Positions 39,679 through 49,963 are shown, counted from the stretch's first letter. The stretch: 64,000 nucleotides of DNA from Pseudoalteromonas phenolica (GCF_005886345.1 NZ_PNEC01000008.1:1-64000); one strand, 5' to 3'. Numbers and translations: made by a program. The notes: generated by a model from the sequence alone, not told the origin.

Positions 39679-40791
39679 TTATTTAGGCTCTACGTATTCA
39701 ATGACTTCTAGGTGGAAACCTGAAAGTGCATGATATTTTTTCGGCATACTCATTAGGCGCATTTTTTGAATACCTAAATCAGCTAAAATCTGCGAGCCAA
39801 CACCAACGGTACGAGATGTACCTTGGAATTTACGCTGATTCACAGTTTCGCCCGCATCTTGCGCAGCAAATGCTTTTACCATGTGCTCGATGTCTTCAGT
39901 TTGTTCCTGTTTACCTAGAATAACTAGCACACCGTTATTTTCGCTGATGTGCTTCATCGCACCATGCAAGCTCCAGCTACGATCAGCGCCTCTGTCTGAT
40001 AGTAAGACATCATTAAAGGTGCTTTGTAAGTGAACACGAACTAGCGTTGCATCACTTTCTGAAACTTCACCTTTGAGTAAAGCATAATGAAGCTGGTTAT
40101 CAATGGTGTCTTTGTAAGTGACTAAGTCGAACTCACCATACTCAGTTGGCAATTTACACTGCGCAACTTTTTCGATAGTTGTTTCGTTTAAATTACGATA
40201 TTCAATTAGGTCAGCGATAGTACCAATTTTTAAACCATGCTCTTTGGCAAACACTTCTAACTGAGGACGACGCGCCATAGTACCGTCTGGGTTTAAGATC
40301 TCAACAATGACTGAAGCGGGTTCTAAACCAGCTAAACGCGCTAAATCACAGCCTGCTTCTGTATGACCAGCACGAGTTAATACCCCACCAGGTTGTGCCA
40401 TAATTGGGAAAATATGACCTGGCTGCACGATGTCTGTTGGCACTGCACCTTTAGCCACTGCTGCCTGTACTGTACGAGCACGATCAGCGGCAGAAATGCC
40501 AGTAGTGACGCCTTTTGCCGCCTCGATAGACATTGTGAAGTTAGTTGAGAATTGCGCGCCGTTATTTCTCACCATTAATGGTAAATCAATTTGCTGACAA
40601 CGCTCTTGAGTCATAGTTAAACAAATTAAACCACGGCCGTGGGTTGCCATGAAGTTTATGGCGTCCGCTGAAATATGCTCGGCTGCGATGATTAAGTCAC
40701 CTTCATTTTCTCGGTCTTCATCATCCATCAAGATAACCATTTTACCGGCTTTAATGTCTTCGATGATCTCTTGTGCGCTGTTCAAGTTCAT
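39679..40791 (-). CDS. ribBX: DHBP synthase fused to a degenerate GTP cyclohydrolase II domain (RibBX type)
   Basis: A 370-residue protein. Residues 1-205 are a complete 3,4-dihydroxy-2-butanone-4-phosphate synthase, with [16 protein letters not shown] and [13 protein letters not shown]. Residues 206-370 resemble GTP cyclohydrolase II but lack its zinc-binding cysteines: where RibA has VRVHSECLTGD...CDC, this protein has [11 protein letters not shown] and DRGADRSWS. This is the RibBX arrangement described in Shewanella and other Proteobacteria. GTP cyclohydrolase activity is therefore not expected here, and a separate RibA should be encoded elsewhere. Confidence 0.9.
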   Translation of the reverse strand: MNLNSAQEIIEDIKAGKMVILMDDEDRENEGDLIIAAEHISADAINFMATHGRGLICLTMTQERCQQIDLPLMVRNNGAQFSTNFTMSIEAAKGVTTGISAADRARTVQAAVAKGAVPTDIVQPGHIFPIMAQPGGVLTRAGHTEAGCDLARLAGLEPASVIVEILNPDGTMARRPQLEVFAKEHGLKIGTIADLIEYRNLNETTIEKVAQCKLPTEYGEFDLVTYKDTIDNQLHYALLKGEVSESDATLVRVHLQSTFNDVLLSDRGADRSWSLHGAMKHISENNGVLVILGKQEQTEDIEHMVKAFAAQDAGETVNQRKFQGTSRTVGVGSQILADLGIQKMRLMSMPKKYHALSGFHLEVIEYVEPK

Positions 40792-40814
40792 AATTTACCT
40801 GTTTAATTAATTCG

Positions 40815-41471
40815 CTACTTAATAAAGCCTGCGTTTGCCAATAAGTTCATTGTGAGAGTAGAGCTTGGTGCAGGTTCTTGAGCTCCAAGTACTAGGCGTT
40901 CCAAATAACGTGCAATTTGATCCACTTCTAAGTTAATTTTACTGCCCACTTTAAATTCAGCAATGGTTGTCTCTTGTGCTGTATGCGGCACAATTGTCAG
41001 CTTAAACTGACAATCTTTAATTTCATTTACAGTTAAGCTGATACCATCAATGGCTACTGAACCTTTGTATGGAATATATTTCATCAGTTCACTGGGCGCT
41101 TCTAACCAATATTCGGTTGCACGGGCATTGGGTGAAATCGCCACGACTGTCGCAATGCCATCAATGTGACCTGAGACTAAGTGGCCGCCTAATCGTGAAA
41201 CAGGCTGTAATGCTTTTTCTAAATTAACTGTTTGCCCTAGCTTATATTGAGCAAATTGCGTCAATTTCAAGGTCTCATTTGAAACATCGGCACGAAAACC
41301 ATCAGAAAATTTTTCAACAACCGTTAAACACACGCCATTTGTAGCAATGCTATCGCCTAACTGTACATCGCCTATGTCTAAATTTGGGCTACTTACACGA
41401 ACCGTTAGGTCGCCTTGATTTTGTTTCAACTCAGTCAACTTACCGGTTGCTTCAATGATACCTGTAAACAT
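40815..41471 (-). CDS. ribE: Riboflavin synthase alpha chain
   Basis: A 218-residue enzyme dismutating two lumazines to riboflavin. It starts with the invariant MFTGI and has two lumazine-binding barrels, each with its signature (NGVCLTV near 45, DGISLTVNE near 145). It lies between ribD and ribBX with short gaps, all minus strand. Confidence 0.96.
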   Translation of the reverse strand: MFTGIIEATGKLTELKQNQGDLTVRVSSPNLDIGDVQLGDSIATNGVCLTVVEKFSDGFRADVSNETLKLTQFAQYKLGQTVNLEKALQPVSRLGGHLVSGHIDGIATVVAISPNARATEYWLEAPSELMKYIPYKGSVAIDGISLTVNEIKDCQFKLTIVPHTAQETTIAEFKVGSKINLEVDQIARYLERLVLGAQEPAPSSTLTMNLLANAGFIK

Positions 41472-41476
41472 AAAAC

Positions 41477-42598
41477 TTAACCTTTTTGCGCTACTTTACG
41501 TGCTGTTAAACGAATATCATCGCCAATTTGCTTAATATCGTGCCATTGTAGGCTCTGTACATCTGCCATCTGCGTCAACTCTGACACGTTAAATAAACCT
41601 CGCGCGTCTTGACCCATGATTTTAGGTGCTAAATAAAGAATATAATTATCGATAAGATTTAATTCGTGAAACTTACCCGCAAGCGTCGCGCCAGCTTCAA
41701 CGAATACACTGTTGATACCATGCGCAGTTAATTGCATTAACGCTTTTTTGATATCAACCTTACCATTCATAGAGTCAACCACCAGCTCTGTGACATGTTC
41801 AGGCCATTGGTGTGTTGTGTCTGCTTTTGTTCTTAGAATTATAATAGGACTATTAATTGAGAATAATGCTAAGTCTGGAGACAAACGGTTTTGAGAATCA
41901 ATGATCACTCGAATAGGCTGGCGAACTGACAACCCTTCCGCAAGCTTAAGCTGCTCTACTGAAAGTCGTACATTTAATTTGGCATCATCAAACAGCACAG
42001 TATCAGCACCCGATAACACGGCACAGTGCTCAGCACGTAACAACTGTACATCTTGACGGGCTGCACTTGAGGTGATCCACTTACTCTCACCATTTTTTAA
42101 TGCGGTTTTGCCATCTAGACTCGCAGCCAATTTACAACTTATATAAGGTAAGCCCGTTTCCATTCGAGTTAGAAAACCTGGGTTCAGTGCTCTTGATTCT
42201 TGCTCAAATAAACTTGATGCGGTTTCAATGCCTGCTTCTTCTAACATACGTAAGCCGCGACCTGCAACTTCTGGGTTAGGATCGACCATGGCGGCAACAA
42301 CGCGGCTAACTCCAGCATCGATTAGACCTTTTGCGCAGGGCGGGGTTCTACCATAATGGCTACATGGCTCCAAGGTAACATAAGCGGTTGCGCCTCTTGC
42401 CTTGTCCCCAGCCATCTTTAATGCGTGTACTTCGGCATGACTTTCACCCGCTTTTTGGTGATAACCCTGACCTACTATATCGCCGTCTTTTACGATGACA
42501 CAGCCCACATTAGGGTTAGGTGAAGTGGTAAAACGACCTTTAGCAGCAAGCGCGATGGCCTGCTGCATAAATTCTTTATCTTGCTCGCTAAACATCAA
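41477..42598 (-). CDS. ribD: Bifunctional pyrimidine deaminase/reductase RibD
   Basis: A 373-residue protein for the second and third riboflavin steps. The N-terminal deaminase zinc site is HAEVHAL (about 50) and [11 protein letters not shown] (about 75-85). The C-terminal NADPH reductase domain begins near [20 protein letters not shown] (about 150). The start codon overlaps the nrdR stop by four bases, so the genes are translationally coupled. Confidence 0.96.
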   Translation of the reverse strand: MMFSEQDKEFMQQAIALAAKGRFTTSPNPNVGCVIVKDGDIVGQGYHQKAGESHAEVHALKMAGDKARGATAYVTLEPCSHYGRTPPCAKGLIDAGVSRVVAAMVDPNPEVAGRGLRMLEEAGIETASSLFEQESRALNPGFLTRMETGLPYISCKLAASLDGKTALKNGESKWITSSAARQDVQLLRAEHCAVLSGADTVLFDDAKLNVRLSVEQLKLAEGLSVRQPIRVIIDSQNRLSPDLALFSINSPIIILRTKADTTHQWPEHVTELVVDSMNGKVDIKKALMQLTAHGINSVFVEAGATLAGKFHELNLIDNYILYLAPKIMGQDARGLFNVSELTQMADVQSLQWHDIKQIGDDIRLTARKVAQKG

Positions 42599-43044
42599 TC
42601 TCCAAGCCTCGCGATTTCCTCGCCAAACTCTCTAATATCTTCAAATGAGCGGTATACGGATGCAAAGCGGACATAGGCCACTTTATCGAGCTTTTTCAGC
42701 GCTTCCATAATGCATTCACCAATCATATGGCTTGCCACTTCACGCTCACCCGTAGCGCGAATTTGCGATTTAATTTGATGTACGACTTCTTCAATTTGCT
42801 CAGTACTCACTGGGCGTTTCTCTAACGCGCGGTGCAGACCATTTAATAGTTTGTCTTCATTGAATGGCTCTCGAGAACCATCTTGTTTAATTACCCGCGG
42901 CATGACTAATTCGGCACCTTCAAACGTCGTAAAGCGCTCATGACATAACACACACTCTCTACGGCGACGGACTTGATGGCCTGAGCCGACTAAACGGGAA
43001 TCAATGACTTTTGTTTCTTTAGCGGTGCAAAATGGACAATGCAT
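42595..43044 (-). CDS. nrdR: Ribonucleotide reductase repressor NrdR
   Basis: A 149-residue zinc-finger and ATP-cone repressor of nrd operons. The zinc ribbon uses CPFC at residues 3-6 and CVLCH near 31-36. The ATP cone follows ([25 protein letters not shown]). It begins the nrdR-ribD-ribE-ribBX unit directly downstream of the glyA terminator, the conserved gammaproteobacterial order. Confidence 0.97.
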   Translation of the reverse strand: MHCPFCTAKETKVIDSRLVGSGHQVRRRRECVLCHERFTTFEGAELVMPRVIKQDGSREPFNEDKLLNGLHRALEKRPVSTEQIEEVVHQIKSQIRATGEREVASHMIGECIMEALKKLDKVAYVRFASVYRSFEDIREFGEEIARLGD

Positions 43045-43064
43045 AGATAATCACTTGTGAAAAA

Positions 43065-43092
43065 ATATAAAAAAGGCCGCAAATGCGGCCTT
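43065..43092 (-). terminator. Terminator of glyA
   Basis: AAGGCCGC and GCGGCCTT pair perfectly around ATTT (minus strand), followed by six T, 36 nt after the glyA stop. Confidence 0.9.
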
Positions 43093-43127
43093 AATCATAA
43101 CAAAATTCTTTGATTTTGTGAGCGAAA

Positions 43128-44384
43128 TTACGCGTAAACTGGTAATTTAGCGCAGATAGCTTTTACTTTCTCTTTTACTTCTGCTTGTACTGACTCATCG
43201 TTGATGTTGTCTAGTACGTCACAGATCCAACCAGCAAGCTCTGCTGACTCAGCTTCTTTGAAGCCACGACGCGTGATAGCTGGAGAACCAATACGAAGAC
43301 CAGACGTTACAAACGGTGAGCGTGGGTCGTTTGGTACTGAGTTTTTGTTCACAGTGATGTTAGCACGACCAAGTGCCGCATCAGCATCTTTACCTGTGAT
43401 GACTTTGTCGATTAGGTCTAATAAGAATAAGTGGTTGTCTGTTTTACCAGAAACAACTTTATAGCCACGCTCTTGTAGAACAGCAACCATTGCCTGTGCA
43501 TTCTTAACAACTTGCTCTTGGTAAGTTTTGAATTCTGGCTGTAATGCTTCTTTGAAAGCAACCGCTTTACCAGCGATAACGTGGCATAGAGGACCACCTT
43601 GACCACCTGGGAATACTGCGCTGTTTAGCTTCTTGTAGATGTCTTCATCATCACAAGCTGAGATGATAAGACCACCACGAGGACCCGCAAGCGTTTTGTG
43701 CGTCGTCGTAGTTACAACGTGTGCATGTGGTACAGGGCTTGGGTAAACACCTGCAGCAACAAGACCTGCAACGTGTGCCATATCAACTAATAGGTAAGCA
43801 CCTACTTTGTCAGCGATTTCACGGAATTTAGCCCAGTCAACGATACCTGAGTATGCTGAGAAACCACCGATGATCATTTTTGGCTTGTGCTCAAGTGCTA
43901 ACGCTTCAACCTGTGCGTAATCAATCTCACCCGTTTCTTCGTTTAGACCGTACTGGATAGCGTTGTACGTTTTACCAGAGAAGTTTACGTGAGAACCATG
44001 TGTTAAGTGACCACCGTGCGCAAGGCTCATACCTAATACAGTGTCGTGTGGCTGAAGAAGCGCTTGGAATACTGCCGCGTTTGCTTGTGAACCAGCATGT
44101 GGTTGTACGTTTGCATAAGTAGAACCGAAAAGCTCGTTAGCACGGTCAATAGCCAGTTGCTCAACAACGTCAACGTGCTCACAACCACCGTAGTAACGCT
44201 TACCTGGGTAACCTTCAGCATATTTGTTAGTTAATTGAGAACCCTGAGCTTCTAAAACACGTGGGCTACAGTAGTTTTCAGAAGCGATAAGCTCGATGTG
44301 CTCTTCTTGACGAGTCGTTTCAAGTGCAATCGCATTTGCTAATTCAGGATCAAAATCTGCAATGTTCATGTTACGTTCTAACAT
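43128..44384 (-). CDS. glyA: Serine hydroxymethyltransferase
   Basis: A 418-residue PLP enzyme converting serine and tetrahydrofolate to glycine and methylene-THF. The PLP lysine motif is [16 protein letters not shown] (Lys about 230). It begins [12 protein letters not shown], matching E. coli. The ATG at 44384 is chosen because AGGAG lies 5 nt upstream; an earlier start 18 nt upstream contains that ribosome site inside its coding sequence. It is probably monocistronic, with a TACAAT -10-like element upstream. Confidence 0.97.
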   Translation of the reverse strand: MLERNMNIADFDPELANAIALETTRQEEHIELIASENYCSPRVLEAQGSQLTNKYAEGYPGKRYYGGCEHVDVVEQLAIDRANELFGSTYANVQPHAGSQANAAVFQALLQPHDTVLGMSLAHGGHLTHGSHVNFSGKTYNAIQYGLNEETGEIDYAQVEALALEHKPKMIIGGFSAYSGIVDWAKFREIADKVGAYLLVDMAHVAGLVAAGVYPSPVPHAHVVTTTTHKTLAGPRGGLIISACDDEDIYKKLNSAVFPGGQGGPLCHVIAGKAVAFKEALQPEFKTYQEQVVKNAQAMVAVLQERGYKVVSGKTDNHLFLLDLIDKVITGKDADAALGRANITVNKNSVPNDPRSPFVTSGLRIGSPAITRRGFKEAESAELAGWICDVLDNINDESVQAEVKEKVKAICAKLPVYA

Positions 44385-44559
44385 GGGGTCTCCTAGGTAC
44401 ACGTTTAGGGTAGTAAAAGCTGTATTGTACGCAGTTATGCGTCTGATGCCTATAATTTCGGCTTGAGCATATTTAAACAGGGATTGAAATTATTTCACAG
44501 TGTTTATGTAATGATATTTTTTTATTTAAACATTAAAAAAACAAATAAATAAGAAGGGA

Positions 44560-44624
44560 ATAAATAAGCGTTATTTATATAGGGTGAGTTTGGTAAACTT
44601 TTTAAGTCTACAAAGGCTCACCCT
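44560..44624. other. Tandem palindrome and long hairpin downstream of thrC
   Basis: 44560-44578 is ATAAATAA-GCG-TTATTTAT, a perfect palindrome. 44581-44624 forms a two-part stem: outer AGGGTGAG/CTCACCCT (8 bp) and inner GTAAACTT/AAGTCTAC (one G-T). There is no T run on either strand, so it is not a classic terminator, although it lies 14 nt after the thrC stop. It could be an RNA 3'-end stabiliser or part of the glyA upstream control region. Confidence 0.5.
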
Positions 44625-44637
44625 TAGCGATTAATAA

Positions 44638-45921
44638 TTACAGTAATTTAGCAAAAACGGCCGCTTTTAATTGTGTATAATCGGCTTGCATAGGCTCAGC
44701 TAAACACTTTTTATCTAAGGCATCTTGCAGCACGCTAGGCATTGCAACCTCTTGCTCAAGTACCTCTTCTACTGAAGATTTAAACTTTGCAGGGTGAGCC
44801 GTAGCCAAACAGATCCCCACAGCATCCTCCGCTTTATCTAAAGTCAGACCTTCAAGTGCAATGGCGGTATGCGGTTCCATCACGTAACCCGTTGCAGCAA
44901 TCTCTTTCATTACCGCTTGCGTGCGACTTTCTGAGACGCCTCTTGAATAAAACTCATGTTTATCGAAATCACCGCGTTCTAGCATTGTCTCAACGCGAGG
45001 CCAGTTATTAGGTTTACTCACATCCATTGCATTTGATAACGACTCTAATGTGGCATTTGGCGACCACTCACCCGACGCCATATAACGAGGTACAGTGTCA
45101 TTTTGATTAGTAGTTGCAGACAAGTTTGCAATAGGTAAGCCCAGCGCTGCTGCTATCATAGCTGCACACACATTACCAAAGTTACCACTTGGTACAGAAA
45201 CATGCACTTTACCTCTTTGCTCTGCAGGTAATTGAGCAACTGCTTCAAAGTAATAACACACTTGTGCAACTAGACGGCTGATATTGATAGAGTTGGCGGA
45301 GTTTAAACCCAGCTTTTCTTTCATTTCATCATCTAAGAACGCCTGCTTAACCAATGCTTGGCAATCATCGAAGCTGCCTGCAACGGCGTAACAGTGAATA
45401 TTTCCACCTAAAGTCGTGAATAGCTTTTGTTGAGCGAGCGAGATCTTGCCTTCTGGATAAAGTATAACTACATCAACATTTGGCTTGTTATAAAAAGCAT
45501 GTGCTACCGCTGCACCTGTGTCACCACTGGTCGCAGTTAAAATTGTGACTCGCTCACCTTGATTAAATAAACCAATACATTCAGCCATAAAGCGTCCGCC
45601 AAAATCTTTAAACGCCAAGGTTGGACCATGGAACAATTCTAAGCAATATTGCTTATCGCCAATTTGCTTAAGCGGCGCCGGAAAATTAAAAGCACGCGCG
45701 ACCATCTCGGCTAACGTATCTTTTGGTAGTTCATCACCAATTAAGTGGCTCAATACTTCGACACTTCTTTCAACAAATGGCTTTGCAAGTAAAGCATCGA
45801 TATTTTCTAATTTGCTCAGTTGCTCTGGAAAAAATACCCCTTGGTTACGACCAAGACCTGTTTTAACAGCGGTTGTGAAAGACACTTGCTGCGTGACATC
45901 TTTTAAGTTTACAAGTTGCAT
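44638..45921 (-). CDS. thrC: Threonine synthase
   Basis: A 427-residue PLP enzyme converting O-phosphohomoserine to threonine. The PLP lysine lies in FHGPTLAFKDFGGRFM (Lys about 107), and TATSGDTGAAVAHAF and SVPSGNFGNVCAAM bind cofactor phosphate. It is the last gene of thrLABC, 3 nt after thrB. Confidence 0.97.
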   Translation of the reverse strand: MQLVNLKDVTQQVSFTTAVKTGLGRNQGVFFPEQLSKLENIDALLAKPFVERSVEVLSHLIGDELPKDTLAEMVARAFNFPAPLKQIGDKQYCLELFHGPTLAFKDFGGRFMAECIGLFNQGERVTILTATSGDTGAAVAHAFYNKPNVDVVILYPEGKISLAQQKLFTTLGGNIHCYAVAGSFDDCQALVKQAFLDDEMKEKLGLNSANSINISRLVAQVCYYFEAVAQLPAEQRGKVHVSVPSGNFGNVCAAMIAAALGLPIANLSATTNQNDTVPRYMASGEWSPNATLESLSNAMDVSKPNNWPRVETMLERGDFDKHEFYSRGVSESRTQAVMKEIAATGYVMEPHTAIALEGLTLDKAEDAVGICLATAHPAKFKSSVEEVLEQEVAMPSVLQDALDKKCLAEPMQADYTQLKAAVFAKLL

Positions 45922-45924
45922 TGA

Positions 45925-46863
45925 TTATTCTCCTTGTGAAATGGCACGCGTGCCTTGTTGGTCTAGCTTACAAATATGGCTAAAACCGTGTTCATTAATG
46001 TAGTGTTCGTTTAACCAAGCTTGACACTGCTCTGCCGCTTGTTTTGTTTTACAAATAGTAAAGAGTGTGGGACCTGCACCTGAAATACTTACCAGCTCAG
46101 CGCCAAGTTCAGATAGCGCTGTTTTAGCTTGTGCAAACCCAGCGATTAAAGCGTGTCGATACGGCTCTGCCATATCATCTTTCATCAGAGAGAGCGCTAA
46201 ATCGAATTGCTCAGTTTGCATCAGAAGGCAAAAGCTCGACAAACGCTGCGCAAATTCAATGGCTTCTGAGGTGCTTCTTTGCTTTGGCAGTACTGCACGT
46301 GCTTTTGCTGTATTTAACGCAAAGCCCGGGTATGCCGCGACATAGTACCACTCAGAGTTAACAGGCACAGATAAGGCTTTGTTAGGCACAAGATCAGCGG
46401 TCAATTGTAAACCGCCTAAATAACAAGGTGTGATGTTGTCATAGTGACGAGCGCCGCTCACCTTAGCTTCAAAATCTGCCATTAATTCAATCAGCTCGAT
46501 TTGACTAAGATTCGTTTTTGCAAACTCATTCAAAGCAGCAAAAGTTGCCACTACAGAGCAGGCGCTCGAACCTAGACCTGAACCAATTGGTAACCGCTTC
46601 TCAAGCTCGAGATAGACCGCCGGCATACTAGGTGCAACATGTTCACGAAAGTGCACTAAGCACTGATAGGCCAAGTTTTCGTGGGCCTCCCCCGGTAATT
46701 TATCGGCATAAGGACCAGAGCAAATAAACGTGTCTTGCTCTGCCGCTTTAACATTCACTACATCACCCAGTAGCTCACCGTTTATTGGCGCAAGCGCAGC
46801 GCCTAAAGAGTCAAAGCCAACACAAAAGTTGCCGATAGACGCGGGTGCATAAAAACTGATCAT
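45925..46863 (-). CDS. thrB: Homoserine kinase
   Basis: A 312-residue GHMP-family kinase phosphorylating homoserine. The ATP-binding motif RLPIGSGLGSSACSV is near residue 90, and the N-terminal FYAPASIGNFCVGFDSLG and C-terminal SISGAGPTLFTI are family signatures. It lies between thrA (9 nt) and thrC (3 nt). Confidence 0.97.
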   Translation of the reverse strand: MISFYAPASIGNFCVGFDSLGAALAPINGELLGDVVNVKAAEQDTFICSGPYADKLPGEAHENLAYQCLVHFREHVAPSMPAVYLELEKRLPIGSGLGSSACSVVATFAALNEFAKTNLSQIELIELMADFEAKVSGARHYDNITPCYLGGLQLTADLVPNKALSVPVNSEWYYVAAYPGFALNTAKARAVLPKQRSTSEAIEFAQRLSSFCLLMQTEQFDLALSLMKDDMAEPYRHALIAGFAQAKTALSELGAELVSISGAGPTLFTICKTKQAAEQCQAWLNEHYINEHGFSHICKLDQQGTRAISQGE

Positions 46864-46872
46864 AACGTCTCC

Positions 46873-49287
46873 TTAACGCGACTGTGTTTTTAAGATATCT
46901 GCAAATACACCCGCCGATGTCACCTCAGCACCCGCGCCATATCCGCGAATAACAAATGGGCGTGGTTGATAGTATTGACTTAAAATTGCCAAAGCATTTT
47001 CACCATCACGAATATCATAAAGTGCATGCTGCTTATCAACCGCTTCTATACCCACTTTACATTTACCGTTTTCGATGCTACCGACATAGCGCAACACCTT
47101 GGCTTCACTCGCAGCACTTTGAATCTTGTCAGCAAATGGCGCATCAAGTTCAGGTAGCTTAGCCATAAACTCATCAACACTTGTACCTGGCGCAAATGAC
47201 TCAGGAACAACCGCTTCAACTTCAATATCAGATAACTCTAATTCAAGGCCTGATTCACGGGCGATGATCAAAAGCTTACGCGCGACATCTGTTCCTGATA
47301 AATCATCTCGCGGATCGGGTTCTGTAAAGCCATTCGCTTTCGCCTTTGCAGTCGCTTCTGACAAACTTAAGCCATCTTCAAGTACACCAAACATGTATGA
47401 GAGTGAACCAGAAAGAATACCGTTAAATGACAATAACTCGTCTCCGGCACCAAAAAGTAGCTGCAAGTTGTCTAGTACCGGCAGACCTGCACCTACATTT
47501 GTTTCATATAAGAATTTGCGCTGACGTTTTTGCGCTGAGCTTTTTAAAGACTGATAGTATTCAAAACTACCTGTATTGGCTTTTTTATTTGCAGCAACCA
47601 CATGGAAACCCGCATCTAAAAAGTCATAATATTGATCTGCTAGTTGTTGTGACGAGCTACAATCCACCAGCACAGGGTTAATAAGGTGATTTTCTCTGAC
47701 AAACTGCTCTACTTTAGCCAGTTCGAAACCTGATGTTTGTTGCTCCAATTGAGCTTGCCATGCACCAAATTCGATGCCGTTTGCATCTAGTAAAAGCTTT
47801 CGTGAATTAGCCACACCATAAAGGTTCAGCTTCACATTGCGCTTTGCCAGCCAATCTTGTTGTTTTTCAAGTTGCTTAACCAGTTCTTGACCGACTAAGC
47901 CACAGCCTAATAAAAACACATCAATTGAAGGCACATGAGTGAAGAAGTTTTCGTGACAGACTTTCACTGCGTCATTGCACAGAGCACCATCGACCACCGC
48001 AGAAATCGCACTTTCAGTAGAGTCTTGAGCAATGGCTACTATATTAACTTGAGCTTGTGCCAGTGAATCAAAGAACTTAGCAGCAAGTCCTTTATGTGCT
48101 CTCATGTTATCACCTACCAAAGTCACTATGGCAAGTTCACGTTGCACTTGTACAGGTTCAATTAATCCAGCTTGCGACTCAAGTTCAAATGCTTGCTCTA
48201 GGGCACTTAAAGCTAAATTTAAATCTTCTTCATGCACACAGAAACTAATGCTGAACTCGCACGATGACTGCGTGATCAAAACAATAGAAACATTATCATT
48301 GGCAAGCGCACTAAAAACACGTGCAGCCATACCAACTTTGCCTTTCATGCCGGGGCCTGACACCGTCAACATCGCCAAATTCTCTAGCGATGAAATGGCT
48401 TTAACAGTTTCGTCGCTCAGGCATTCATTTGAGATCACAGAACCTGGCGCATCAGGATTATGGGTATTTTTAATTTCACATGGCACGCCAACTTTCGCGC
48501 ACGGTAAGATCGTTTTTGGATGCAAAACTTTAGCGCCAAAATATGACAGCTCCATCGCCTCTTTATAAGATAAGCTATCTACCTTGCTGGCTTTTTTAAT
48601 AAAACGCGGATCGGCATTATAAACGCCATCAACATCTGTCCAAATTTGACAGACTTCGGCTTTTAAACAGGCAGCAGCTACAGCTGCAGAATAGTCTGAA
48701 CCATTGCGGCCTAGGGTTGTTAGTTCGCCTTGATTATTTACCCCAGAAAAACCCGGCATAATATAAAAGTCAGCTGGTTGCGACTTTAAAACTTCAGCAA
48801 AACGCTGTTCACTCGCGACTAGGTTTACCTCAGCATCAAGATACCCGCCCTGAGTCTCAATACATTGCAATGCTTCTAGGTATGTAGCCCTTTGACCTAG
48901 CATGGCAACCATAAGTGCAACACTCACTCGTTCCCCAAAGCTGATCACAAAGGCATTAACTTGCTCTGGGCAATGCTTAAGTAATTTAACCCCTGCTAGC
49001 TTATCACTTAGCTCAGCAAAGCTTGGCCAATGAGCGACAACAGAGTCTAACTGCTCGACTTCACGCTTCAAGCTGTCTGCGCGATTCAGCAAAGCCTGCC
49101 ACTGAACACTGTAGTCAACACCTTGCTCAGCAAGCTTAGCTAACTCAACAAGTTGGTCAGTCATACCGCCTGGGGCCGAAAGCACAACTAAGGCTTGCTC
49201 GCCTGCTTGAGACTCGATCAATTGCTTGACCCGTTTGAGACAATCAAAGTCGGCGAGCGAAGAGCCGCCAAATTTTAAAACTCGCAT
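46873..49287 (-). CDS. thrA: Bifunctional aspartokinase / homoserine dehydrogenase I
   Basis: An 804-residue fusion. The N-terminal aspartokinase begins VLKFGGSSLADFD and contains GFSGVNNQGELTTLGRNGSDYSAA. Two ACT-type regulatory segments follow at about 310-450, which in E. coli bind threonine. The C-terminal homoserine dehydrogenase starts near 460 (VFLLGCGLVGQELV) and has VAANKKANTG and GILSGSLSYMFG. It commits aspartate carbon to threonine and is preceded by an attenuator. Confidence 0.97.
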   Translation of the reverse strand: MRVLKFGGSSLADFDCLKRVKQLIESQAGEQALVVLSAPGGMTDQLVELAKLAEQGVDYSVQWQALLNRADSLKREVEQLDSVVAHWPSFAELSDKLAGVKLLKHCPEQVNAFVISFGERVSVALMVAMLGQRATYLEALQCIETQGGYLDAEVNLVASEQRFAEVLKSQPADFYIMPGFSGVNNQGELTTLGRNGSDYSAAVAAACLKAEVCQIWTDVDGVYNADPRFIKKASKVDSLSYKEAMELSYFGAKVLHPKTILPCAKVGVPCEIKNTHNPDAPGSVISNECLSDETVKAISSLENLAMLTVSGPGMKGKVGMAARVFSALANDNVSIVLITQSSCEFSISFCVHEEDLNLALSALEQAFELESQAGLIEPVQVQRELAIVTLVGDNMRAHKGLAAKFFDSLAQAQVNIVAIAQDSTESAISAVVDGALCNDAVKVCHENFFTHVPSIDVFLLGCGLVGQELVKQLEKQQDWLAKRNVKLNLYGVANSRKLLLDANGIEFGAWQAQLEQQTSGFELAKVEQFVRENHLINPVLVDCSSSQQLADQYYDFLDAGFHVVAANKKANTGSFEYYQSLKSSAQKRQRKFLYETNVGAGLPVLDNLQLLFGAGDELLSFNGILSGSLSYMFGVLEDGLSLSEATAKAKANGFTEPDPRDDLSGTDVARKLLIIARESGLELELSDIEVEAVVPESFAPGTSVDEFMAKLPELDAPFADKIQSAASEAKVLRYVGSIENGKCKVGIEAVDKQHALYDIRDGENALAILSQYYQPRPFVIRGYGAGAEVTSAGVFADILKTQSR

Positions 49288-49308
49288 AATTTTTCCTCAT
49301 TCCAAAAA

Positions 49309-49348
49309 CGAAAAAAGGCCTGTGTTCGTAGTGAACACAGGCCTTTTT
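49309..49348 (-). terminator. Attenuator of the thr operon
   Basis: On the minus strand A5-GGCCTGTGTTC pairs with GAACACAGGCC-T6 around a 5-nt loop, about 20 nt before thrA and 24 nt after the thrL stop. A competing stem can form between ACGACC inside thrL and GGTCGT after its stop, the expected layout for ribosome-controlled attenuation. Confidence 0.9.
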
Positions 49349-49371
49349 CTAATGCGCAACGACCTATGCCA

Positions 49372-49428
49372 CTATCCAGTTAGGATGGTGGTTGTAATAA
49401 TGGTCGTAATTAAATTCATTGTTTTCAT
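49372..49428 (-). CDS. thrL: thr operon leader peptide ThrL
   Basis: An 18-codon leader, MKTMNLITTIITTTILTG, with seven Thr and four Ile codons. Scarcity of charged tRNA-Thr or tRNA-Ile would stall the ribosome here and favour an antiterminator, allowing transcription of thrABC. Composition and position match E. coli thrL, though the sequence differs. No strong ribosome site is visible (GGGCAG is 12 nt upstream). A weak promoter candidate (TTAAAT, 17 bp, CATAAT) lies in the 49470-49515 region. Confidence 0.9.
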   Translation of the reverse strand: MKTMNLITTIITTTILTG

Positions 49429-49597
49429 AATTATTAGACTGCCCGAAAATCAGACACCATGCAACCGTCTTTCCATGAAATTATTATGCAAAAAACTCAA
49501 GTTTAATTTAAAGAAAGGAAAAATTAGACATTAGTATAACTTTTATAAGTTAAATAGAGAAAACGAGGGAGTAAAAAGACTAGGCTAAAAAAACGAG

Positions 49598-49963
49598 CTA
49601 TCTGAGGCCATAAGTGTGTAAGACGTTTAATAAAATATCAGATTTAACTGGTTTTTCTATAAATGAAATTGCACCGAGTTGCTCAACTCGCGCTTTCATT
49701 TCTGGTTGAATATCCGCAGATATGACTACAACAAAAGTTTCGATAACTTGAGATTTAACGGCCTGTAAAACTCCTACTCCATCGAGTTCGGGCATCGTTA
49801 AATCAAGGCAAAGTAAATCAACTTGGTGGTTACTTAAAACTTCTAATGCTTCAACACCATTTTTTGCTTGCAAGATTGTTGCATCAAACGCGGATGACAA
49901 GCAACGAACCACTTGTTTACGGGCAACTACTGAATCATCACAGACCAAAATAGTAAAGCTCAT
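49598..49963 (-). CDS. Single-domain response regulator (CheY-like receiver)
   Basis: A 121-residue receiver domain with no output domain. The acidic pocket is Asp9/Asp10 and the phosphoacceptor is Asp54 (LLCLDLTMPELDG). Ser82 (ISAD) and Lys104 (FIEKPVK) complete the site, so it should be phosphorylatable. It stands divergent to a sensor kinase gene 235 bp away, which is its likeliest partner; no chemotaxis genes are near. The family may act by protein contact, as CheY or a phosphorelay shuttle does. Confidence 0.88.
   Translation of the reverse strand: MSFTILVCDDSVVARKQVVRCLSSAFDATILQAKNGVEALEVLSNHQVDLLCLDLTMPELDGVGVLQAVKSQVIETFVVVISADIQPEMKARVEQLGAISFIEKPVKSDILLNVLHTYGLR

Noticed and set aside
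40792-40814. FMN riboswitch expected before ribBX
   Set aside because: The gap to ribE is only 23 bp; there is no room for the element.
44385-44559. Possible glycine riboswitch or leader upstream of glyA
   Set aside because: No conserved riboswitch core could be traced; only a TACAAT -10-like element and AT-rich DNA are visible.
47126-47681. Long plus-strand frames inside thrA
   Set aside because: Antisense shadows with serine-rich composition and no ribosome site; thrA is complete on the other strand.
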